From JBBRHH01 sp038222915 (GTDB lineage: Bacteria; Planctomycetota; Phycisphaerae; Tepidisphaerales; Tepidisphaeraceae): 6,903 bases of DNA. The stretch spans positions 1-6,903 of the forward strand of contig JBBRHH010000339.1 in the NCBI GenBank assembly GCA_038222915.1, given 5' to 3'. A program made the translations under genes and the position numbers. Below, piece after piece: positions 1 to 6,903 of the stretch (position 1 is the first letter of the stretch; each line of letters opens with the position of its first letter). The notes beneath the pieces are model-generated. The model had not been told where the DNA came from and ran no database searches. It saw nothing but the letters and a program-made list of their open reading frames with translations.

Positions 1-2
1 TG

Positions 3-47
3 CGCGATCGTGTGCTGGTCTATCAGAAGGGGACGATCAAGTGGTGA
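3..47 (+). CDS. C-terminal end of an upstream gene, probably an ABC transporter permease (partial)
   Basis: The third frame is open from the window edge to a TGA at 45-47 and encodes the tail RDRVLVYQKGTIKW. The stop overlaps the GTG start of the following ATPase in a GTGA arrangement (44-47), the usual sign of translational coupling within an operon. In NitT/TauT-type importers the ATPase gene commonly follows the permease gene, and those permeases often end in a short basic tail with tryptophan, as here. Permease identity is therefore inferred from context. Fourteen residues are too few for a family assignment. Confidence 0.45.
   Translation, partial: RDRVLVYQKGTIKW
25..33 (+). promoter_or_regulatory. 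Ribosome binding site for the ABC ATPase gene
   Basis: The purine-rich AGAAGGGGA lies inside the end of the upstream gene. From its G run (29-32) there are 8 bases to the GTG at 41 and 11 bases to the GTG at 44. It supports initiation at this pair of GTG codons but does not decide between them. Confidence 0.5.
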
Positions 48-835
48 GCACAGTGAGTCCGTCGCCCGCAACCGAGGCTTCTTCGCTGCGCGCGGTTGAA
101 GTGAGCAAGTCGTTCGTCAACCCGGACGGTGCGCAGGTCCAAGCGCTGGACCGGGTGACATTGTCGATTGCGGCCGGAGAACTGGTCTCGCTCGTGGGCC
201 CAAGCGGCTGCGGCAAATCGACTCTCTTGCGGCTTATCGCCGGCCTGGATGCGCCTTCTTCTGGTGAGTTATTGGCCGGCAGCCAGCGCATCATCGGACC
301 CAGCGCCCAGCGCGGACTTGTGTTTCAGGATCCCAATCTCTTTCCGTGGCTCACCATCCGTCGAAACGTCCAGGCGGGCCTCGTCGCACGCGGCGTACTT
401 CGCGAAAAGCGGCATGAGGTGGATGAATTTCTCCAGCTTGTCGGACTCGATAAATTCGCCAACGCGTATCCGCATCAACTCTCCGGCGGCATGGCACAAC
501 GCGTGGCGCTCGTTCGTGCACTGATCAATCATCCCAGCATCCTTCTGCTCGATGAACCGCTGGGCGCCCTGGATGCCTTTACCCGCATGCGGATGCAGGA
601 TGAGGTGCTCCGGCTTTGGCAAGCCCGCGGCACGACCATGCTGCTGGTTACACACGACATCGACGAAGCGATCTACATGAGCGATCGCATCGTCATTATG
701 AGCCCACGGCCAGCCCGCATCGAGCGCATCATTGATGTAAACCTTGAACGGCCCCGCCAGCGCAACGATGGCGGCTTCCTCGAACTGCGAACCCAGATCC
801 TCGAACTGCTCCATTTCGCGGGAACAGCACGGTAG
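41..835 (+). CDS. ABC transporter ATP-binding protein, nitrate/sulfonate/taurine (NitT/TauT) type
   Basis: This is a complete 264-residue ATPase subunit that would drive an ABC importer from the cytoplasmic face of the inner membrane. All nucleotide-binding elements are intact and in order: Walker A GPSGCGKST (53-61), Q-loop VFQDPNLFPW with Q96, signature LSGGMAQR (147-154), Walker B ILLLDEP (167-173), D-loop GALD (175-178) and H-loop VTHD with H205. The FQDPNLFPWLTI segment and the DEPLGALDAFTR stretch are typical of the SsuB/TauB/NrtD group, whose substrates include nitrate, sulfonates, taurine, pyrimidine precursors and others, so the substrate cannot be named. Length is normal and there is no C-terminal regulatory domain. 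Two adjacent GTG codons (41 and 44) could start it. A purine-rich AGAAGGGGA at 25-33 suits both, being slightly better spaced for 41, while 44 gives the classic GTGA overlap with the upstream stop. The partner permease should lie just upstream. Confidence 0.95.
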   Translation: MVSTVSPSPATEASSLRAVEVSKSFVNPDGAQVQALDRVTLSIAAGELVSLVGPSGCGKSTLLRLIAGLDAPSSGELLAGSQRIIGPSAQRGLVFQDPNLFPWLTIRRNVQAGLVARGVLREKRHEVDEFLQLVGLDKFANAYPHQLSGGMAQRVALVRALINHPSILLLDEPLGALDAFTRMRMQDEVLRLWQARGTTMLLVTHDIDEAIYMSDRIVIMSPRPARIERIIDVNLERPRQRNDGGFLELRTQILELLHFAGTAR

Positions 836-938
836 TGCTTGCGCAGTGATCGGTCGGCCGGGCCGAAGCGTGGTATCGAATGGCGAATATATAAGAAGCT
901 TCTGGACACCATCCCCGCAGAGTGTACAAGTCTAAATT
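836..938 (+). promoter_or_regulatory. Intergenic gap with a possible promoter for the lipoprotein/AsmA-like pair
   Basis: This 103-base gap is the only non-coding stretch between complete genes. It holds an AT-rich patch AATATATAA (886-894), conspicuous against GC-rich surroundings, followed directly by a perfect 10-bp palindrome AGAAGCTTCT (894-903). The patch could serve as a -10-like element for the downstream genes, but I see no matching -35 at the usual distance. A second short inverted repeat, TCGGCC-G-GGCCGA (854-866), has no T-run after it and is not a convincing terminator. A unit boundary is plausible from the gap alone; the promoter call is tentative. Confidence 0.3.
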
Positions 939-2456
939 GTGAAAGCAGTTCGCACCGTCGCCGGCCGGCCATTCCTCGTCTTTCTTTCGCTTTTCTGCGC
1001 CGGTTGCCTGTTCAACCGGAAGCCGCCGCCCGCACCGCCCCCAGCGCCGCCTCCGATAGCTTTGAGCATCTCGCACTTCGTTGGCACACCGCTCTCCGGT
1101 CCTACGGCCGACGCCCCGTCCACCAAGACGGCGGCCGACGCTCTCTCGATCCACGCGACTTTTGTCGCCCTGGACAAGATGCCAGCCGTTCCGGGCAACT
1201 CGGTCGGGGCAATGGCCCGCCTGATCATTGTGTCGCGCGGCGGCGTGCCGGTCATGGCCACGGCCAACCTAACCGAATCGGCCCGGCTCGCATCGTTCGA
1301 CGATGCCGACCAGTTCCGTCAAACCCTCGGCACAAATGCGCTGATCCTGGGAACGCTTAACGGCGCGTTGCCCGGCGGCGTGACGGCCACGCTTTCGGCA
1401 GCAGAGATCACCGATCAACCCAGGTTCATTTCCGGCCAGCCGCTCCACCGCCGCATCGAAGTCAACGTCAACCGCCCGCGGAATCCCGATCCATCCAAAT
1501 CTCCGTTGCAGGTGGCGCTGGCGATTGAAGACGTGGTTACCCCGGCGAGCCCGGGCGACACGAACGACGACATGCCGCAATCACCCAACGCCAAGGACAA
1601 AAAGCCGGCCACCCGTCCCGCTCCCGCGCCGCCCGTCGTGTGGCGCGAAGTGGCGATCTTCGATCGTCCGCCGATGACCGATCACGATCAATTCGCGGTC
1701 ATCGTCCCGTACCGGTTCGGCGATTCCTCGGTGCGCGCGGTTGCCATCATTGTTCAGATCGCTTCGGGTTCGGCGGATGCGGATCACCAGACGGCCGCCG
1801 CAAAATGTCTCGACGATATCAAGACATCGGCGTCGGCCGCCGCGACGCGCCCGTATCTCTCGCAATCCGACAACGCGGATTGGCCAAGCCTGGCCAGCGC
1901 ACTGGATTCAATCCAACACGGCGCTCACCCGCGTGCGGGGCTGGTATTTCTCGCCAGCCACACCAACGCAGGCGTGTTTGAAGATGTTGCGCTGGTTGCC
2001 GATGAGTCAACTCAGCAGGCGCTCGTCCAGCGCATCGTGCAAAAACTGGGCAACTCAGGGGCGGCCCAAAGCAAGAATGGCCTTGGCTGGCTGATGGATA
2101 GTGCAACGTATCAACTGATCGCGGACCAGCTCGCCACCGGGAAAATCCCGCCGGAAATCGCGGCCATTCTTACGCTGCATGCGGGAGAAGCGGGCCGGCA
2201 CGCGGGATCGGTTGACGAAGCGCTGCGATCAGCCGCGGACCGGCAATCGTTCGAGTTGCGGCTGACGGCGGAGAACTACATCTTTCTCGAAGACAGCTCG
2301 CCCGCCTCCCGCGTACGCGCGTTCGACTGGCTGCGATCGGAAGGGCGCGAGCCCGCGGGTTACGATCCGCTTGGCCCGGCGAAGCAGCGGCATGCGGCGT
2401 TGGAGAAATCGCTCGCCCAGACCACTGCGCCCGCTTCGGCCGGAGGTAAGCCATGA
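939..2456 (+). CDS. Putative lipoprotein of unknown function, 505 residues
   Basis: I do not recognise a family. The N terminus looks like a lipoprotein export signal: basic start (K2, R5, R10), hydrophobic FLVFLSLF (12-19), then CAGC with candidate lipidated Cys23. The -3 residue is Cys20 rather than the usual Leu/Val/Ile, so the lipobox is atypical. A proline-rich tether (29-39, alternating PPP and A) follows. Two globular-looking parts (about 40-205 and 233-490) are joined by a charged, Pro/Ala-rich linker (206-232) containing KKPATRPAPAPP. The C-terminal part is Ala-rich and probably mostly helical, with RVRAFDWLRSEGREPAGYDP near 458-477; no catalytic motif is obvious. GTG939 is chosen because an in-frame TAA lies at 933-935; no good ribosome binding site precedes it. 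The stop overlaps the next gene's ATG (ATGA, 2453-2456), so the two are probably co-translated. A role at the envelope with that AsmA-like neighbour is inferred from this coupling. Confidence 0.85.
   Translation: MKAVRTVAGRPFLVFLSLFCAGCLFNRKPPPAPPPAPPPIALSISHFVGTPLSGPTADAPSTKTAADALSIHATFVALDKMPAVPGNSVGAMARLIIVSRGGVPVMATANLTESARLASFDDADQFRQTLGTNALILGTLNGALPGGVTATLSAAEITDQPRFISGQPLHRRIEVNVNRPRNPDPSKSPLQVALAIEDVVTPASPGDTNDDMPQSPNAKDKKPATRPAPAPPVVWREVAIFDRPPMTDHDQFAVIVPYRFGDSSVRAVAIIVQIASGSADADHQTAAAKCLDDIKTSASAAATRPYLSQSDNADWPSLASALDSIQHGAHPRAGLVFLASHTNAGVFEDVALVADESTQQALVQRIVQKLGNSGAAQSKNGLGWLMDSATYQLIADQLATGKIPPEIAAILTLHAGEAGRHAGSVDEALRSAADRQSFELRLTAENYIFLEDSSPASRVRAFDWLRSEGREPAGYDPLGPAKQRHAALEKSLAQTTAPASAGGKP
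2442..2446 (+). promoter_or_regulatory. Strong Shine-Dalgarno for the AsmA-like gene
   Basis: GGAGG sits 6 bases before the ATG at 2453, inside the last codons of the lipoprotein gene. Together with the ATGA overlap it fixes this start and indicates translational coupling. It contrasts with the lipoprotein gene itself, which has no clear site. Confidence 0.8.
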
Positions 2457-5400
2457 GTGATGACAATAAGGAATCCTCGCCCGCGCCCGAACAGCCCAAA
2501 ACGCCCGAGGCAGCGCCATCCGCGGAGCCGACAAAATCGCCTGATCCCACGAGGCCTTCACGGTGGAAACGATGGCGTCGAAGGCTGCGATTCGCATTTC
2601 TCACCGTGCTGGTCCTGTTTATCGCGTTTCGAATTGCACTTCAATTTCTTCTTCCGTCTGTCATCCGTCGAACGGCCGCCACCTATGGGTTGATTGCCAA
2701 ATACGAGCGGCACGAAATCGACTTGTTTGGCGGCGACCTATCACTCTGGCATCTAGCGCTGACGTCTAAGGATGGCGGCGATCCGCTTGTGCAAGTCGAA
2801 TATTGCCGCGGCGATATTTCGACCCTCGACCTTCTTCGCGGCCGACTCGTCGTCCGCAGACTGGAGGCCGAGGGACTGGATCTGCTCGTCGAACGCACGG
2901 CCGACGGCGAAATTCCGCTGATCAAGCGATTCGTGCCGAAGCCAACCGCCACAGCCGCCAAGACTTCAGCCACGCCAACATCCGGGTCTGGCGATATTGA
3001 CCTGACATCACCTTTTCAGCTCGATGCTTTCCGGCTCGATCGCATTCATACCCATCTGCGAGACTTAAGCGTGACGCCGCCGCTGGATACGCGCGTCGAC
3101 CTGAATCTGTGGGTTTCGGATCTCAAATCATTGGTGCGCTCAACCCGTTTTGAGCTCGATGTGTCTGCAGCGCCGGTTCTCGATTCGTTGCACATCACCA
3201 GCCAGGGAACCGGCAGCGGCCGAAATCTCGATGCAAATATGAACGTTTCTGTGCGTGGCTTTCACCCGCGCCGCCTCGCGCCCTATCTGCTTGCGATGGG
3301 CATCAAGCCGCTGGCGTATAACCTCGGCGCGGACATGAACCTTCACCTCAAGACCACGGCCGCGACGCGGCCTTCCGATTTTGTTGCCACGGCGGCGTTC
3401 ACTGGCATTTCCGCCTACGCCGACGGTGATGAGGCGATTGCGCTCGACACGATGACGATTCACGCCGATACGCTCGGTGCGACGATCGCTGATGTGACGA
3501 AAGTGTTGATGGATGGCGTTCGCGCCAACGCCACCCGCAGCGCCAAGGGCAACTTGCGCGTCGCAGGATTGGAGTTTGTCGATCGGCCGCCCACCACTGC
3601 GCCGGCGATTACGGAAACGGCTGCCACGACGCAGCCGATCAAGCCGCTTTTTCGCTGGAGCGTGACAGAACTGGAACTGCACAACGTGCAGGCCGCCTTT
3701 CATGATGCCGCAGTGACGCCGGAGGCGAGCCTGCAACTGGCGGTCCAAGATTTGACGGTTCGCAACATCCTCAAAGACCCCGCCGCTCCGGTGCAGGTGG
3801 ACGCCACGCTGGTTGCTCCGGGCATTGCGAAATCCATCCGGCTCACCGGATCGGCCCAGCCGTTCGGGCCGAAACAGTCCGCCGATCTGAAGCTCGCCAT
3901 CGACGGGATCCAGCCCGATGCACTGCGCGCTTACCTGGACGCAGCGGGTATCGAATGCTCCATTAAGAGCGGCTCGCTTAATTGCGGCGTTCACGCGGAT
4001 GTGTCGCAGAACGCGTCTGGGAAGACGATCGCCAATGCCTCCATTTCGGACGTCAAATTTGGCGAGCCCGGGAGTGAGTTGACGCTCGAGGATATCCATA
4101 TCGCCGGCTTGGGCCTCGACGCGCTACCGAATCTAATTCACGTAGATCAGGTTGAAATCAATGGTCCGCACGTGGGTGCCCGGCGCGACGCCGCGGGGAC
4201 GTTGGATGTTATCGGATTTCGCATGAAGGCCAAGCCAGTTGCGGCACAGGTTGCTCAAACGGCGACGCCAACGACCGGCCCCGCCACAGTGCCATCGCTG
4301 CCGAAGGTGCAGATTGGCAAGTTTGCCTGGAAGGGCATCCAGCTTCATTTTGACGATGAAGCGGTGAAACCGACCGCGTCGTTCGAAGCGGCCGACGCCG
4401 GGCTGGAAATCTCCGACCTGATGCTCGATCTCAACGACAATGCCGCGCCCGGCCCGCCGGCGCAGATCAACGCGCGTTTGAAAGCGCCCGGTGTCGTCGG
4501 CAGCATCACGGTCAGCGGCCAGATTACTCCGCAGGCCGATGGTCCGGTGGCCGATCTGGAGATCAACGGCGAAGGACTGAAGGCCGGGCCGATTTCGACT
4601 TATCTCAAATCCATGGGCATCGAACCCGTGCTGCGCGACGGCTCGATCAAGCTGAAGACGCGCGTGGCCATGACGCGCCGTGCTGATGGTTTTGGCGCAT
4701 CGCTCTCGCTTGAACATCTCCAGTATGAAGACGGCGGCAAGGAACTTGTGGGCATCGACAAACTCACCGTCCCGGCGATCGATGTGCGCCCGAACGGCAT
4801 CTCGATCGAACAACCCATCACCATCGACAAGCCGCGCCTCCGGCTGGCCCGCGAGAAGGACGGCACGTTCACCTTCGCCGGCATCCACATGCTTCCCACG
4901 ACGGCGCCGGCGACGATGCCCGCTGTTGTAGCGAGCGTTCATGACGCCGCGCCTGGCGATGCAAAAGCGCCGCCTCCGCCACCTCCGTCAATCACACTGA
5001 TCAAAGCCCTTCACGTCAAAGACGCCGCGATCGCCTGGACCGATCGCGCCATCGACAAGCCGGCCGAGATCGCGGCGACCGCCAGCGTTGATCTGAGCGA
5101 TTTTGTCCTGGGCAAAGCCGCCGACCCTGCCAAATTCAAACTGACCGCCCACGCCGACGGATGCCTCGACAGCCTGATCGTGGCCGGCACACTCACACCC
5201 TCCCCCACTTCGCCCAACGCCCATCTCGACATCACCGCGACCGGCCTGCGTGCCGGCCCACTCGTCTCCTACATTCCGCCCAACCTGCGGGCCACGCTGA
5301 AGGATGGGCGATTCCACGCGACGCTCGATGCCAGCATGTCGCCAAATGCCAAGGGCGGCGATCAGGGGAGCCTCACGGTCAACGACCTCGACTATCGCGA

Positions 5401-6903
5401 CGGCGAACAAGGGCCGGCGCTGCTCAAGTTCGATTCGCTGAAGGTGGTGATGTCGCGCTTCGATCAGAAGGCCGAGGTGATTGCGCTCGATGAGTTCTCG
5501 CTTGCCGGCCTCGAAACCGAACTGCATCAATCCGCTGACGGTCCGCGACTGCTTGGCCTATTGCTGCTTCCGCCGCCGACATTACCCGCGCGGCCACAGG
5601 AAGTCGTTCCGGCGAAACCTGAGCCGGCCGCTTTGGGAACTGCACCCGTTGGAGAACCAGCGAACGCCCCTGCAGCCAAGGTATCGCAGACCGATGTCGC
5701 CCGCCTCGTTTCACAGACCAAACAAAAGCTCCCGCTGATCACCATCGAAAAGCTGAACATCGCGGCCAAGCGGATAACCGTCGGCGATGACGCCAAACCA
5801 AACATTGCTCCGCTGACGCTCAACAACCTGGTCTTCAAGAATCGCAGCCGGGTTGAGTTGCTCGGCGAGAAGCCGGAAGAACGCCCGCCCACCGACTTCG
5901 AACTCTCGTTTCAGCCGACGCCGCTGGCGGATTCATTTACGCTCGGTGCGAAAGTCGCCCCGTTCGCGCTCCAGCCAACGCTGCAAATCGATCTGGCCGC
6001 CAACGGCATCAACGGTGATGCGCTCTTTGCACAGATGCCCGATCTGAAATCACAGATCGACCCCAGTGCGTTGAAGGACGGCCGGTTTAAGGCGCATCTT
6101 GAAGCGACCATCGTGAAGATCGATCGTCGCGATCTTCTGCATCTTGACCTGAGCCGCCCGGTTGCGGCCGACCTACTCGTGAAAGACCTGGCGTTTCGTA
6201 ACGGCGCGGAAGGCCCTGTGCTGGCCGGCGTCGAGGAAATTCGGTCGGACGGCATTCTGGTTGACCCCAAGACGGGCGGGCTGCAGGCCAAGTCCCTTGA
6301 AGTCACCAACATCGCCGGCAACGTTGTTCGCGAAAAAGACGGTCTGCATCTGCTTGGCCTGGTCATCAAAGCCCCGGCCACCCAGCCGGCCGCCACACAG
6401 GCATCGACCCAACCATCGACGCAGCCGCAGACTCAACCTTCACTGGCCAGCGCGACCAGCAAGCCGGCAACGACCCGACCCGCCGGCGAGATGCGCATCG
6501 ATAAGTTCATCGTCAGCGGCATGAACTTCAGGATCGAAGACCGCACCGTGACGCCGCCGCTCGTCGTGCCCATCACTTCCTTCGACCTTGAAGCCCGCGA
6601 TCTCTCCAACCTGATGCTGTTCGAGGAAAAGACTGCGCGTTTCAGCCTGTTGGTCAACGCCGGCAAGATTCCTCTGCCAAAGCCGCTCAAGAAGAAGGGC
6701 ATCGCCGGCGTGTTCAGCGACATCGGGGGCGGCAACACCGAAGCCGCAAACCAAACGGAAGAGCGCGAGCTGTTTTCGCAGTTCGCAGCGAGCGGAAAAC
6801 TCTCGCTCTACCCCGAGCCGCGCGGCTGGGTGCGCACTTCCCTCAATGGGCTTGAACTTGCTGCGCTCAAAGGCGAATCGCAGCAGGTCGGCTTCAATCT
6901 TTC
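2453..6903 (+). CDS. Giant AsmA-like / DUF748-type membrane-anchored repeat protein (3' end beyond window)
   Basis: One open frame runs from ATG2453 to the window edge without a stop: 1483 complete codons. Residues 1-46 are a Pro/Glu/Lys-rich cytoplasmic tail ending in a basic cluster (RWKRWRRRLR, 37-46). One membrane helix follows (about 47-67), so the rest should be periplasmic. Residues 87-158 resemble the AsmA-family N-terminal segment (FGGDLSLWHLAL, then LDLLRGRLVVRRLEAEGLDL, then a DG turn). The remainder is a series of modules rich in alternating hydrophobic residues, consistent with beta-strands. Each contains an F-x-D-x-x-V-x-P motif like that of DUF748 proteins: LRDLSVTP (D204), FHDAAVTP (D418), FDDEAVKP (D635), WTDRAIDKP (D864), a divergent one near D1112, and FRIEDRTVTPP (D1363). 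Known AsmA-like proteins (TamB, YhdP, YdbH) form hydrophobic grooves thought to carry phospholipids between membranes; a similar role here is inference. Only four cysteines were seen (118, 502, 511, 904). Family is fairly sure; function is not. Confidence 0.85.
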   Translation, partial: MSDDNKESSPAPEQPKTPEAAPSAEPTKSPDPTRPSRWKRWRRRLRFAFLTVLVLFIAFRIALQFLLPSVIRRTAATYGLIAKYERHEIDLFGGDLSLWHLALTSKDGGDPLVQVEYCRGDISTLDLLRGRLVVRRLEAEGLDLLVERTADGEIPLIKRFVPKPTATAAKTSATPTSGSGDIDLTSPFQLDAFRLDRIHTHLRDLSVTPPLDTRVDLNLWVSDLKSLVRSTRFELDVSAAPVLDSLHITSQGTGSGRNLDANMNVSVRGFHPRRLAPYLLAMGIKPLAYNLGADMNLHLKTTAATRPSDFVATAAFTGISAYADGDEAIALDTMTIHADTLGATIADVTKVLMDGVRANATRSAKGNLRVAGLEFVDRPPTTAPAITETAATTQPIKPLFRWSVTELELHNVQAAFHDAAVTPEASLQLAVQDLTVRNILKDPAAPVQVDATLVAPGIAKSIRLTGSAQPFGPKQSADLKLAIDGIQPDALRAYLDAAGIECSIKSGSLNCGVHADVSQNASGKTIANASISDVKFGEPGSELTLEDIHIAGLGLDALPNLIHVDQVEINGPHVGARRDAAGTLDVIGFRMKAKPVAAQVAQTATPTTGPATVPSLPKVQIGKFAWKGIQLHFDDEAVKPTASFEAADAGLEISDLMLDLNDNAAPGPPAQINARLKAPGVVGSITVSGQITPQADGPVADLEINGEGLKAGPISTYLKSMGIEPVLRDGSIKLKTRVAMTRRADGFGASLSLEHLQYEDGGKELVGIDKLTVPAIDVRPNGISIEQPITIDKPRLRLAREKDGTFTFAGIHMLPTTAPATMPAVVASVHDAAPGDAKAPPPPPPSITLIKALHVKDAAIAWTDRAIDKPAEIAATASVDLSDFVLGKAADPAKFKLTAHADGCLDSLIVAGTLTPSPTSPNAHLDITATGLRAGPLVSYIPPNLRATLKDGRFHATLDASMSPNAKGGDQGSLTVNDLDYRDGEQGPALLKFDSLKVVMSRFDQKAEVIALDEFSLAGLETELHQSADGPRLLGLLLLPPPTLPARPQEVVPAKPEPAALGTAPVGEPANAPAAKVSQTDVARLVSQTKQKLPLITIEKLNIAAKRITVGDDAKPNIAPLTLNNLVFKNRSRVELLGEKPEERPPTDFELSFQPTPLADSFTLGAKVAPFALQPTLQIDLAANGINGDALFAQMPDLKSQIDPSALKDGRFKAHLEATIVKIDRRDLLHLDLSRPVAADLLVKDLAFRNGAEGPVLAGVEEIRSDGILVDPKTGGLQAKSLEVTNIAGNVVREKDGLHLLGLVIKAPATQPAATQASTQPSTQPQTQPSLASATSKPATTRPAGEMRIDKFIVSGMNFRIEDRTVTPPLVVPITSFDLEARDLSNLMLFEEKTARFSLLVNAGKIPLPKPLKKKGIAGVFSDIGGGNTEAANQTEERELFSQFAASGKLSLYPEPRGWVRTSLNGLELAALKGESQQVGFNL
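2996..6903 (+). repeat. Six degenerate protein modules within the AsmA-like gene
   Basis: These repeats are visible at protein level, not in the DNA. Each module has, in order: (A) an F-x-D-x-x-V-x-P strand; (B) a G-x-x-x-x-x-L-x-x-Y-L-like stretch followed by a G-x-h-x-h strand pair; (C) a closing strand pair around a basic residue and DG or KG, ending G-h or G-L. A Pro/Thr/Ala/Gln linker follows. Approximate residues: module 1, 182-377; module 2, 399-591; module 3, 618-813; module 4, 847-1039; module 5, 1092-1306; module 6, 1346 to beyond the edge. Examples of B are FHPRRLAPYLLAMGIKP (270-286), IQPDALRAYLDAAGIE (486-501), LKAGPISTYLKSMGIEP (709-725) and LRAGPLVSYIPPNLRATLKD (932-951). Closing examples are EKDGTFTFAGI (801-811) and EKDGLHLLGL (1294-1303). 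A further closing segment (131-158) precedes module 1. Confidence 0.7.
6374..6481 (+). repeat. Thr-Gln-Pro low-complexity linker
   Basis: Codons 1308-1343 encode a linker of degenerate T-Q-P and A-T-Q units (PATQPAATQASTQPSTQP, continuing to TTRP) between modules 5 and 6. The underlying DNA is an imperfect ACNCARCC-like repeat that uses several synonymous codons, so it is not a recent exact expansion. Linkers of this kind are frequent in Phycisphaerae-type planctomycete exported proteins, and this is one of the main taxonomic hints in the window. Confidence 0.75.

Noticed and set aside
269..814. Antisense open frame opposite the ABC ATPase
   Set aside because: The sense strand carries a complete, motif-perfect ATPase, so the antisense frame is a shadow.
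854..866. Inverted repeat TCGGCC-G-GGCCGA as a terminator after the ABC ATPase gene
   Set aside because: The real stem would be only about 4 bp with a 5-base loop and no T-run follows. GC-rich DNA yields such palindromes often.
839..1360. Alternative + strand frame of 173 codons overlapping the lipoprotein start
   Set aside because: It is Arg/Ser/Pro-rich without domains and overlaps the frame that has a signal peptide, a long continuous coding run and a coupled stop.
2457..2769. Short + strand frames (2457-2693 and 2563-2769) at the start of the AsmA-like gene
   Set aside because: They are out of frame with ATG2453, which has the GGAGG site, the ATGA overlap and a continuous frame to the window edge. 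Their products are basic and low in complexity.
3140..4099. Long antisense open frame of 319 codons, with two more at 4133-4942 and 4988-5530
   Set aside because: They lie wholly within the AsmA-like gene, whose sense translation shows a membrane helix, repeated modules and family motifs. The antisense products are Arg/His/Gly-rich with no recognisable motif, as expected opposite GC-rich coding sequence. Their chain of adjacent frames only reflects the codon bias of the sense strand.
41..6903. One operon covering the ABC importer and the lipoprotein/AsmA-like pair as a single lipid-transport system of the Mla type
   Set aside because: The ATPase is of the NitT/TauT small-molecule type rather than MlaF-like, there is a 103-base gap after it, and no MCE-domain protein is present. 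Functional linkage is not supported by the sequence.

Overview
The window is GC-rich bacterial DNA, coding almost end to end on the + strand. Internal evidence points to Planctomycetota, perhaps the Phycisphaerae or Tepidisphaerales side: linkers built from Thr-Gln-Pro, Ala-Thr-Arg-Pro and similar units (for example residues 1308-1343 of the largest protein), GTG starts, and a very large envelope protein. This is inferred from composition and style. No marker gene is present.

Region 1 (1-835) is the end of an ABC-importer operon. The last codons of an upstream gene, probably the permease, overlap a complete ATPase of the nitrate/sulfonate/taurine (NitT/TauT) type. Region 2 (836-938) is a short intergenic gap with an AT-rich patch and a 10-bp palindrome, and probably separates two transcription units. 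Region 3 (939-6903) holds two genes joined by an ATGA overlap with a strong ribosome binding site. The first encodes a 505-residue putative lipoprotein of unknown function. The second is a giant membrane-anchored AsmA-like (DUF748-type) protein of at least 1483 residues that runs off the end of the window without a stop.

The large protein is the most interesting object here. Translating positions 2453-6901 gives one uninterrupted frame. After a single N-terminal membrane helix and an AsmA-type N-terminal segment, the same module recurs five times, with a sixth begun at the edge. Each module has the same order of short motifs and is followed by a Pro/Thr/Ala/Gln-rich linker. The module period lengthens from about 214 to about 251 residues. 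By analogy with AsmA-like proteins (TamB, YhdP, YdbH) it may be a long periplasmic bridge for lipid transport or envelope homeostasis, with the coupled lipoprotein as a candidate partner. That role is inference; the repeat architecture is read directly from the sequence.

No RNA gene, mobile element, CRISPR array or convincing terminator was seen.
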